39,722 nucleotides of DNA from Arthrobacter sp. Soil736. GTDB taxonomy: Bacteria > Actinomycetota > Actinomycetes > Actinomycetales > Micrococcaceae. Positions 33,574-39,722 of the stretch are shown here, piece after piece; position 1 is the stretch's first letter, and every line of letters begins with the position of its first letter. The stretch lies in contig NZ_LMSB01000066.1 in assembly GCF_001428005.1 (NCBI RefSeq), forward strand, positions 1,205-40,926, written 5' to 3'. Made by a program: the position numbers and the translations under genes. The notes beneath the pieces are model-generated. The model had not been told where the DNA came from. It did no database searches and saw only the letters and a program-made list of their open reading frames with translations.

Positions 33574-33734
33574 GAAGACACGTAGGCAGGCGGCATCCTG
33601 GGAAATGTCGCAAAACTACGGGAGCCGATCGGGCTGTCGGCGAAGGCCCTGCCCTCTGTCGCAATCCGTACCGCGGGAGATAAGTCAGGGCCACAGGTAG
33701 CTCGACTGAAGTTATAACCAAGCACAATGAGGCC

Positions 33735-34328
33735 ATGGGAAGTAACGTTCTGCGCGCTGTGCATCGGCTCAGGGATGCTCTTCACCGTGCGGGGGACCTT
33801 GACGACACCGCCCGCATCTTCCTCCCTCTGCAGGCGTCGGGAATGGTGGAGTCCGTCAACAAAGCCCAAGTGCAGATCGGCCAATTCGTTAATGTAATCA
33901 AAGTGGGGCCGCTGTCGTGGGTTAAGGGCCGCGATAAGGGCTGGAGGAATGCCGTGATTGGCGTTGCCCATCAGGGTGGAGCTGCCATTGGTGGTGTTGT
34001 GGCCGGATTTTTTGGCGGTGTCAGGAATACAGCCGAATGCGCCGTCCTCGAGCAGGCAAAGCGGATCCAGGCGGTCCGGGAGAAACAGGAAAGGCCCGAA
34101 ACCCAGGACAAGATTTGGAACTCTCAAGCCCTGACCGTCACTAGAATCGGGGAAATATTAGGGTTAGGTAGCCTGTCTGCACTTCCCCCGGGTGAACTCC
34201 TCGAAGACTCTATGATCGAGCACATCCCAGCGGACTTTGGGTCCTCCGGGAGGATTCCCGGGGGCCCTATCCAGATGAACGCCGCATGCCCTATCGTGGT
34301 GGCTGACAAACGACGAGCGAAGGGAACA
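33735..34328 (+). other. Unresolved open frame upstream of the barrel protein gene
   Basis: An ATG at 33735 opens a frame that stays open into the next gene. The first 120 or so codons have moderate third-position GC and a glycine-zipper-like hydrophobic stretch (HQGGAAIGGVVAGFFGGV) followed by a charged helix (ECAVLEQAKRIQAVREKQER). After about 34125 the sequence becomes AT-richer and less protein-like. The opposite strand is also open. I cannot decide whether this is a small hypothetical gene whose stop was lost or chance; there is no good ribosome-binding site at 33735. Confidence 0.3.
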
Positions 34329-34637
34329 ATGATGTTCACGCTGCAGGTAAGTTATCCGGTCCGAGACTACGCCGCATGGAAGCAGGCGTTCGATAGCGAT
34401 CCCGCAGGCCGTGCCGCCTCTGGCGCCCGGTCGACCCGGGTCTACCGAGACGCAGATGACGAGAACGATGTGGCCGTGCATCTGGACTTCGATACGAAGG
34501 ACGCCGCGGCTGCGTTTCTGGAGCGACTGCGCGCCAACGTGTGGGATAACCCGGATATTATGGAGCCGCTCATGGCCGCACCGCCGACAGCCAGGATCTT
34601 GGAGCAGGTGGCCAGCGAAAATCCGGTCTCGGGCTGA
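34329..34637 (+). CDS. Small dimeric alpha/beta-barrel protein (about 102 aa)
   Basis: A short protein reading MMFTLQVSYPVRDYAAWKQA, FDSDPAGRAASGARSTRVYR, then DVAVHLDFDTKDAAAAFLER. The pattern of a central strand, a W-containing helix (DYAAWKQAFDSDPAG) and a second beta-alpha unit is that of ferredoxin-like dimeric barrel proteins related to monooxygenases and cyclases. GAAGGGAAC directly precedes the ATGs at 34329 and 34332, so this start is preferred over the long frame opening at 33735. No specific substrate can be given. Confidence 0.72.
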   Translation: MMFTLQVSYPVRDYAAWKQAFDSDPAGRAASGARSTRVYRDADDENDVAVHLDFDTKDAAAAFLERLRANVWDNPDIMEPLMAAPPTARILEQVASENPVSG

Positions 34638-34717
34638 CTGGCTACCGCCACAGAGAGCAGTAGGGCCACTGACAAACGCGCATAGCCACTACTGACGAAG
34701 AAGGGTTCGCACCTGGT

Positions 34718-34738
34718 CTGAAGGGTGCCACCCTTCAG
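34718..34738. terminator. Hairpin after the barrel protein gene
   Basis: A perfect nine-base-pair stem CTGAAGGGT-GCC-ACCCTTCAG, 80 bases past the stop at 34637. It is a likely terminator, or a structure left by the neighbouring transposase remnant. Confidence 0.45.
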
Positions 34739-34849
34739 TCAGTTTCCGTGCTTGAACAGTATGGGCAGGCGCCACGGCATTCGACATCGGGACGGACGGC
34801 GCCCTGTACTCCGTTCTTTCTGCGGGCAGGCATTCACGGCCGATGCGTT

Positions 34850-35025
34850 GCGCCGCGAGCAGGTCAAGGGTGCGGTGGGCTCGGCACGCCCGGTTCACCA
34901 GCGCCGTATCGTTGATCGTTGAGAATGAACGGCGCACAGCGGTCCGGGTGAAGCAATCGAGCACGCAGCAGTAGATCTTTGTTTCCCTCACGGGTCCGAT
35001 GCTCGGTGACCGCGGTAGGCCACAG
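34850..35025 (-). pseudogene. IS3-family transposase OrfB fragment, frameshifted
   Basis: On the minus strand LWPTAVTEHRTREGN (35025 to about 34982) is followed, one frame over, by KIYCCVLDCFTRTAVRRSFS (about 34984 down). Together they reproduce the conserved start of an integrase core, in intact relatives W-x-T-D-I-T-E-H-x-T-R-E-G-K-x-Y-C-C-V-x-D-x-F-S-R. The first catalytic Asp is replaced (T-A-V for T-D-I). The DDE remainder is absent. It is not closely related to the intact IS3 element at 16455. It is a scar of an older insertion. Confidence 0.6.
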
Positions 35026-35135
35026 TCTCCGTCCTCTGTCTGGTGGTTGAGCCTGTCGAATCCCCGGTGATCGGCAGTTTCGAGATCCGCTCTGCCTCAT
35101 GAAGTCTTGGAAACCCGAGGGTGGCCCAAGCTGAC

Positions 35136-35167
35136 AAGACCCCGCTCGCTTTTGCGAGCGGGGTCTT
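35136..35167. terminator. Perfect hairpin downstream of the PGDW-repeat protein
   Basis: AAGACCCCGCTCGC and GCGAGCGGGGTCTT pair over 14 bases around a TTTT loop. It lies 18 bases beyond the stop of the minus-strand gene ending at 35186, in the right place to terminate the patatin operon. Confidence 0.75.
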
Positions 35168-35185
35168 CCGCATTCGGTCAACTCC

Positions 35186-35575
35186 CTATTCGTCCGGTTC
35201 GTAGTGTGATTCGAATCTTTCGGCGGTCATCGCGTAGCCATCGGTGCCGTCTTCGTTGTTGAACACCACAAAGTCGCCCCTGTTGTAGTGGGTGCGGCCT
35301 TCCTTGGTGGTCACGCTTCCGGCTTCCGAGGCAACTTCAGCCCAGACAGGCGTGCATTTCACATAAGTACCCCGGTGGATCTGCTGGTACGTGGCAGCGA
35401 AGACGTCCGCGTCGACGGTGTGGATGTCGCCGTCGTCGTCCACCAGCCAGTCCCCAGGTTTGCACTTCTGTTCACCGCCCCACTTGCGATAGCTGAACCC
35501 CTCGGTGTCCAAGCGCAGCGGTACGGCTACTACGTAGTGGTCCGGCCGGCGCCTGTAGCGGCGGAACTCACTCAT
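35186..35575 (-). CDS. Small protein with two PGDW-like repeats, linked to the patatin gene
   Basis: A 129-residue acidic protein. Two similar modules are visible: KPGDWLVDDDGDIHTVDADV with FAATYQ (about residues 39-64) and NRGDFVVFNNEDGTDGYAMT with FESHYEP (about 98-127). Both follow the plan GD-(W/F)-(L/V)-V, acidic turn, hydrophobic-F-x-x-x-Y. The N-terminus is basic (FRRYRRRPDHYVV). There is no signal peptide. AAGGGAAGGA precedes ATG 35575. It starts 15 bases after the patatin stop, so the two form an operon. The module occurs in proteins of unknown role; partner or inhibitor of the phospholipase is a guess from position only. Confidence 0.7.
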   Translation of the reverse strand: MSEFRRYRRRPDHYVVAVPLRLDTEGFSYRKWGGEQKCKPGDWLVDDDGDIHTVDADVFAATYQQIHRGTYVKCTPVWAEVASEAGSVTTKEGRTHYNRGDFVVFNNEDGTDGYAMTAERFESHYEPDE

Positions 35576-35590
35576 CAGCGGTCCTTCCCT

Positions 35591-36760
35591 TCAGACGCGC
35601 GGCAGGTCAAATACGGTGCCAAAATCAGTGTCCCGCACATCCCGTGTCGCGGCCAGCCTGCCCAGCCGGTGGAGTGCCTCCATATTTCCCGGGGCATCCA
35701 TGGCGCTCAGCGCGGTGACGGCTTCCGGTGCGGCAAGAGTCTCGTCCAGGGCGTGGACACTCTCCGGACGCAGGTCCACGTTATACCGCAGGTAACTCAT
35801 GAGTGGGGCACCGTTGAGGAGATCACCGGTCAGCTCCCCAAGTTCTCTGTCGATCATCCTCGCGGTGGGGCTGGCGGACATCCACTGCAGCATCGTCTCC
35901 TGCAGCACGGCGCAGTCCTGCAGCACGGATTTCAGTGCCCGCAGGGCGTGGCTTGCGGTCAGCTTTGCCTGGCTGACGGCAGGATCCGCCGCGCCTGTGC
36001 CGACCGATACCAGCATCAGCTTCTCCCCACCGGTCTCCCAGCCCACGCGGTAGCCCTCCAAAGAGGCGTACATGAGCGCCTGCAGGGCAGGATTGTTGAA
36101 TGGACTGACACCACCGTCCACGAAACTACCGGTCACAGGGCTCAGGTTGCGACCGCCCATAATGGTGATGGTTTCCGGTTCGAAAAAGGACGGCGCAGCG
36201 GTGGAGGCCCGGACAACCTGCCAGAGAGGATAGTCTCCGTTACCCATCCTGCCGTTGGCCCCGGCAACAAAATACTTGCCGCGGGGGTTGTTGCTCACCG
36301 GCCACGGACTGCCGCTGTCCAGGCGTTTGATGACCACCAGTAATCCGGTCAACAGCTCGGGGCCGCCCAAAGTGGTGTCCGTACCGAAGACATCCTTCAA
36401 CTCCGCAACCAGGGCCTGTTCGTTGTACCTGGCGCGCAGAAGAACTTGGCGCAACAGGCTTTTCTCAAACACCCGCCATCCGAGGCTGAAATACTTGTCG
36501 GTGAGTTCGCCGACGCTCAAGCCCTGGGCGAGAGCCGCCGCGATGATGGCCCCGGTGGACGTGCCTGCAATCAGGTCAAAGTAATGGCAAAGACGAAAGT
36601 CATCACCGCTGCCGTGGCGTTCCCGCAGGAGGTCCTCTATCTTTTCCAGAATTCCGAGGCTCAGCACGCCGCGCAACCCGCCGCCGTCAAGTGCAAGAAT
36701 GCGCTTGGGCCTGCCATCACAGCGGAAGTGCTCGTCCCGGGTAAGTATGCGATAAGGCAT
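35591..36760 (-). CDS. Patatin-like phospholipase
   Basis: A 389-residue cytoplasmic lipid acyl hydrolase. The oxyanion segment is DGGGLRG (residues 25-31), the nucleophile Ser68 lies in GTSTG (66-70), and the dyad Asp215 in SFVDGGVSPFNNPA. No signal peptide or membrane segment. I preferred ATG 36760 (GAAGAGGCG upstream) over the in-frame ATG at 36778. Bacterial patatins of this build act as toxic effectors that degrade the membrane in some anti-phage systems (for example CapV in CBASS), but no CD-NTase or other nucleotide cyclase gene is visible nearby. It is divergent from a TIR-STAND gene, with a 393-base shared upstream region. Confidence 0.88.
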   Translation of the reverse strand: MPYRILTRDEHFRCDGRPKRILALDGGGLRGVLSLGILEKIEDLLRERHGSGDDFRLCHYFDLIAGTSTGAIIAAALAQGLSVGELTDKYFSLGWRVFEKSLLRQVLLRARYNEQALVAELKDVFGTDTTLGGPELLTGLLVVIKRLDSGSPWPVSNNPRGKYFVAGANGRMGNGDYPLWQVVRASTAAPSFFEPETITIMGGRNLSPVTGSFVDGGVSPFNNPALQALMYASLEGYRVGWETGGEKLMLVSVGTGAADPAVSQAKLTASHALRALKSVLQDCAVLQETMLQWMSASPTARMIDRELGELTGDLLNGAPLMSYLRYNVDLRPESVHALDETLAAPEAVTALSAMDAPGNMEALHRLGRLAATRDVRDTDFGTVFDLPRV

Positions 36761-37153
36761 CTGGACGCCTCTTCTCATGTCGAGCTGCGTAACACCATGC
36801 TAGCTGGACACGATTTGCTAGTCAGGGCCCGTGCGCTTGGCTATCGGGCGGAACCGTCGTCAGGCCTCGGGCTGCTGATCCGAGAAGGTGCGTTCGGTAC
36901 ACGCTTGTCGCCCCGAAGCCGCCCCCGGGTCCTTCCATTGGCACCGTGCTTTGGGATCCGGAGATCGTCCACCGTACGGATCCATGACCCTTGAAGTGCG
37001 CGACACGCGGGGTGGACTATTGATTGTGTACGCAGCACAGGGCGGCCGGCGCCAACTTCGTGAGCGTGGAGTTCTCCAGCGGTGCCGGCGGGATCATGGG
37101 GCGTTTCTGATGCGAAGCCGTCCGTCTTTACAGCAGTGGATTGTGGTGCAGGC
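36761..37153. other. Divergent intergenic region between the patatin and TIR-STAND genes
   Basis: Nearly 400 bases with open frames on both strands but no convincing gene or ribosome-binding site. Promoters for both flanking genes should lie here. I see no clear palindrome. Confidence 0.4.
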
Positions 37154-39722
37154 ATGTCACGTGTTTTCCTGAGTCATTCCAGCCGGGACACTTGGCAGGC
37201 GGTCGCCTTAAAGCGGTGGCTGGTGGAGCAGGACCCGGGTCTTGCCGAGGAGATTTTCCTGGATCTTGATCCAGTGACGGGTATTGCGCCCGGTGAGCGG
37301 TGGAAGGAGGCCCTGCTTCGGGCCAATGAGCGGTGTGAGGTGGTGATCTGCCTGCTCTCCGCCAGCTGGGAGGACTCCCGCGAATGCATGGCCGAGTACC
37401 GGACCGCGGAGAATCTGGGAAAGCTGATCCTGTGTGCCCGGCTAGAGCCTCTGGAGCAGGAAGGTGTCACCGGGGAATGGCAGCGCTGCGATCTCTTCGG
37501 CAACGGCCCCACCACCGAAATTCCAATCGACGGCACAGCCAGCCCTGTTGTTTTTCTCACGGAGGGCCTGCGGCGGCTGCACCAGGGGCTGCGCCGTACG
37601 GGGATCGGGGCGGAGCACTTCGCCTGGCCGCCGCCGCACGATGCTGGCCGGTCCCCTTATCGGGGTTGGGAACCGTTCGAGGAGGCGGACGCGGCGGTAT
37701 TCTTCGGCCGCGACGGACAGATCGTGCGCGGCTTGGATGCACTGCGCACGATGCGCAGCTCCGGTGTCGAGTCAATGTTCGTGATCCTGGGTCCGTCGGG
37801 TGCCGGCAAGTCCTCCTTCCTGCGGGCGGGGCTGGTGCCGCGGCTGCGACGTGAAGACCGGCAGTTCCTGGTGCTGGACACCGTGCGCCCGGAGCGCAAC
37901 CCACTCACCGGGGACCGTGGCCTCGCCTGCGCGGTCCACGCCCAGCGCACCCGTCTGGGGCTGGCCACCCCCACGCTGGGGGCCGTCAAGGATGCCTGCA
38001 GTCGGGTGGACACGGCACAACTGCGGGAGTGGCTGGCCGAAGCCCGGCAAGCTGCCGCCGAACGGCTGCTGGAGGTGCCAGCCGGGACACCGCCACCGAC
38101 CCTGCTCCTGCCGCTGGATCAGGCCGAGGAACTCTTCAGTGCCGATGCCGGCCCCCAAGCCCCCCGGTTCCTGGAACTGCTTGCCGGCCTGCTGGACCAC
38201 GAAGACGGGACCGTGCCGGCGTTAATTGTTGCCGCAACGGTACGTGCGGATTTCTACGAACCATTGCAGACCGCACCTGAGCTGGCCGGACTGAAGAGTG
38301 TCGTCTTCGACGAGCTCAAACCGATGCCGGTCGTCCGGTTTAGGGAGGTCATCCTTGGCCCCGCAGCCCGTGCCACCGGGGCCGGGAGACCACTGGAAAT
38401 CGAGCCTGTTCTGGTGGATCGGCTGCTGGAAGAAAGCGTTCAGGGCGCGGACACCCTGCCGTTGCTCTCACTGACCCTGGCACGCCTGTACCAGGACTAC
38501 GGCGGCGACGGGGACCTCCGTCTGGCCGAATACCATGCGATGGGTGGAATGCAGCAGGTGGTGCAACACGAGATCGACACCCTGCTGTCCCCGGACCTGG
38601 CAGTGCGGCGGAGGCAGCTGGAGCTGCTGAAATCTGCGTTCATTCCTTGGCTGGCGACCATCAACCCAGACAATGACCAGCCGGTCCGCCGGATCGCTCG
38701 CCTGTCCGACCTACCGGCCGACGCCCGGCCACTCATAGATGCCATGGTGGGCCGGCGTTTGTTGGTCGGGGACGAGCGCGGCGGCGAGACCGTGATCGAA
38801 GTAGCTCTGGAGAGCCTGCTACGCCAGTGGCAGGATCTGGCCGGGTGGCTGGCCGCTGAGCAGGAGGACCTCAAGGAGGCCGACAACCTGGAACGCGCCG
38901 CAGCCGCTTGGGAACGCAGCGGCCGCAATGAGGCATGGCTATTCGAAGGAGAAAGGCTGAGTGGTGCAGAGACACTGTTCGGAAAACCCGGATTCCGGGA
39001 TCGGCTGGACCCTGCCCGCGAGTTCCTCCGCGCCTCCCGAAGCCGGGAAGAGGAACGGCTTGCAGCTGAGAAGAGACGGCAGGATGCCGAATTGCAGGCT
39101 GCCCGCGACAAGCAGGAAGTGGCCGAAACGCACGCAGCGGATTTACGGAAACGCTCTCGCGTACTCAAGATCGTCCTAGCATCAGCGGTTGTTGTCACCA
39201 TAATTGCAGCGGCTGGCTTCCTGTGGGCCTCCCTTGCAGAGCGCGAGGCCACCGCGCGCGACCGCGAAGCCACAGCTCTTCGTCTTGTATCGGAAGGCCT
39301 GTCCATGCTCGAAGGGACCCGCAACGGCGGCGATGTAAACGGTCTAAAGCGCATCCTCGCCGCACAAGCGATTGCCTCGACCGCAGGAGGCGAAAGCGCA
39401 CTACTAAGCGCTGTCAATATGAAGCGCGACCTGCAAAAAATTATAGAAACGGCGACCAAAATTAGCAGCATAGCGTTTAGCCCGGACGGCAACCGGATCC
39501 TCACCGGCGGACCAGACGGTACGCTGCAGCTGTGGGATGCTGAGAATGGCCAGGCTCTCGGCGAGCCGATGACCGGACACAAGGATGCGGTGACGAGTGT
39601 CGCGTTCAGCCCCGACGGGCGCCGGATTGTTTCCGGCGGCGACGACGGCACATTGAGGTTGTGGGACCCGCAGACGGGGCAGGCTCTCGGCGAGCCGATG
39701 ACCGGACACAAGGATGCGGTGA
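37154..39722 (+). CDS. TIR - STAND ATPase - transmembrane - WD40 protein (partial, runs off the window)
   Basis: ATG 37154 opens a frame still open at the window end (856 codons). The TIR domain covers residues 1-130: MSRVFLSHSSRDTWQAVALK at the start, then LLSASWEDSRECMAEYRTAE with Glu77 and Glu81 as candidates for the NADase glutamate. A STAND/novel-STAND1 ATPase follows with Walker A GPSGAGKSS (Lys219) and a Walker B-like LLLPLDQAEELF. A helical region with a coiled coil (REEERLAAEKRRQDAELQAA) precedes one membrane segment (about residues 670-695). WD40 repeats begin near residue 769 (SIAFSPDGNRILTGGPDGTL), 43 residues apart and almost identical. Such proteins are thought to sense an invader through the repeats and then deplete NAD+. 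No ribosome-binding site better than GGTGCAGGC is seen. Confidence 0.9.
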   Translation, partial: MSRVFLSHSSRDTWQAVALKRWLVEQDPGLAEEIFLDLDPVTGIAPGERWKEALLRANERCEVVICLLSASWEDSRECMAEYRTAENLGKLILCARLEPLEQEGVTGEWQRCDLFGNGPTTEIPIDGTASPVVFLTEGLRRLHQGLRRTGIGAEHFAWPPPHDAGRSPYRGWEPFEEADAAVFFGRDGQIVRGLDALRTMRSSGVESMFVILGPSGAGKSSFLRAGLVPRLRREDRQFLVLDTVRPERNPLTGDRGLACAVHAQRTRLGLATPTLGAVKDACSRVDTAQLREWLAEARQAAAERLLEVPAGTPPPTLLLPLDQAEELFSADAGPQAPRFLELLAGLLDHEDGTVPALIVAATVRADFYEPLQTAPELAGLKSVVFDELKPMPVVRFREVILGPAARATGAGRPLEIEPVLVDRLLEESVQGADTLPLLSLTLARLYQDYGGDGDLRLAEYHAMGGMQQVVQHEIDTLLSPDLAVRRRQLELLKSAFIPWLATINPDNDQPVRRIARLSDLPADARPLIDAMVGRRLLVGDERGGETVIEVALESLLRQWQDLAGWLAAEQEDLKEADNLERAAAAWERSGRNEAWLFEGERLSGAETLFGKPGFRDRLDPAREFLRASRSREEERLAAEKRRQDAELQAARDKQEVAETHAADLRKRSRVLKIVLASAVVVTIIAAAGFLWASLAEREATARDREATALRLVSEGLSMLEGTRNGGDVNGLKRILAAQAIASTAGGESALLSAVNMKRDLQKIIETATKISSIAFSPDGNRILTGGPDGTLQLWDAENGQALGEPMTGHKDAVTSVAFSPDGRRIVSGGDDGTLRLWDPQTGQALGEPMTGHKDAV
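39551..39722 (+). repeat. Near-identical WD40-encoding tandem repeat, 129-bp period
   Basis: The 43 bases starting CAGGCTCTCGGCGAGCCGAT at 39551-39593 recur exactly at 39680-39722, one 129-base (43-codon) unit apart. The bases between are similar but not identical. The window ends exactly at the end of the second copy, so more units probably follow. Confidence 0.9.

Noticed and set aside
35591..36760. CBASS effector assignment (CapV) for the patatin gene
   Set aside because: No CD-NTase, Cap2/Cap3 or other nucleotide cyclase gene is present in the window, so only patatin-like phospholipase is claimed.
36841..37155. 104-codon minus-strand frame in the patatin/TIR-STAND intergenic region
   Set aside because: No ribosome-binding site, no recognisable pattern, and it overlaps the start of the TIR gene.
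38497..39711. 404-codon minus-strand frame opposite the STAND-WD40 gene
   Set aside because: Its repeated segments only mirror the WD40 repeats on the plus strand; the plus frame has P-loop and WD40 motifs.

Overview
The window is about 39.7 kb of GC-rich DNA that reads like an actinobacterium of the Arthrobacter group (Micrococcaceae). This rests on codon bias, the lipoprotein style and the flavour of the hypothetical proteins, and it is an inference, not a marker-gene identification. I see no rRNA, tRNA or CRISPR array.

Layout. (1) 1-2534: a sugar-type ABC transporter binding lipoprotein and a divergent SorC/DeoR-type sugar-responsive regulator, with a cluster of CTCA/TGAG operator-like repeats between them. 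(2) 2535-3969: a scarred zone. It holds IS21-type terminal repeats facing each other with no transposase, a small intact hypothetical gene, and an N-terminal remnant of prpD (2-methylcitrate dehydratase). (3) 3970-16389: a coherent short-chain acid catabolic locus. A minus-strand operon encodes an MFS transporter, an OsmC-like protein, an AMP-forming acyl-CoA ligase, two enoyl-CoA hydratases and an extra adenylate kinase. A LysR regulator sits between this and a plus-strand operon of iron-type alcohol dehydrogenase, 3-hydroxyisobutyryl-CoA hydrolase, quinone-oxidoreductase-like reductase and methylmalonate-semialdehyde dehydrogenase. Related palindromes lie upstream of both operons. No acyl-CoA dehydrogenase is present, so the set best fits an already unsaturated or hydroxylated C3/C4 acid (acrylate, methacrylate, 3-hydroxypropionate) taken to a semialdehyde and then to acetyl- or propionyl-CoA. 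(4) 16455-18447: an IS3-family insertion and a thioredoxin. A 108-bp repeat at 18690-18797 matches one at 2592-2698 in the same orientation, so the catabolic segment is bracketed by direct repeats about 16 kb apart.

(5) 18870-31699: a defence island. It starts with a TIR-like/DUF4062-like gene broken by one amber codon and a decayed ImmA/IrrE-type gene. It continues with a GmrSD-type (DUF262-DUF1524) nuclease and a type I restriction-modification operon in the order [HTH-degenerate methylase-TRD fusion]-hsdM-hsdS-[DUF1016 PD-(D/E)XK nuclease]-hsdR, with overlapping or abutting genes. (6) 31936-34637: two membrane-anchored or secreted proteins of unknown role and a small alpha/beta-barrel protein. 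(7) 34850-39722: a transposase scrap, a small PGDW-repeat protein, a patatin-like phospholipase and, divergently, a TIR-STAND ATPase-TM-WD40 gene that runs off the right edge. The window stops inside near-identical WD40 repeats, which may be why the assembled sequence ends there.

Most unusual items: the HTH-dead-methylase-TRD protein heading the restriction operon with a palindrome upstream of it; the dehydrogenase-free acid-degradation module with its own adenylate kinase; and the patatin / PGDW-repeat / TIR-STAND-WD40 neighbourhood as a possible undescribed abortive-infection locus.
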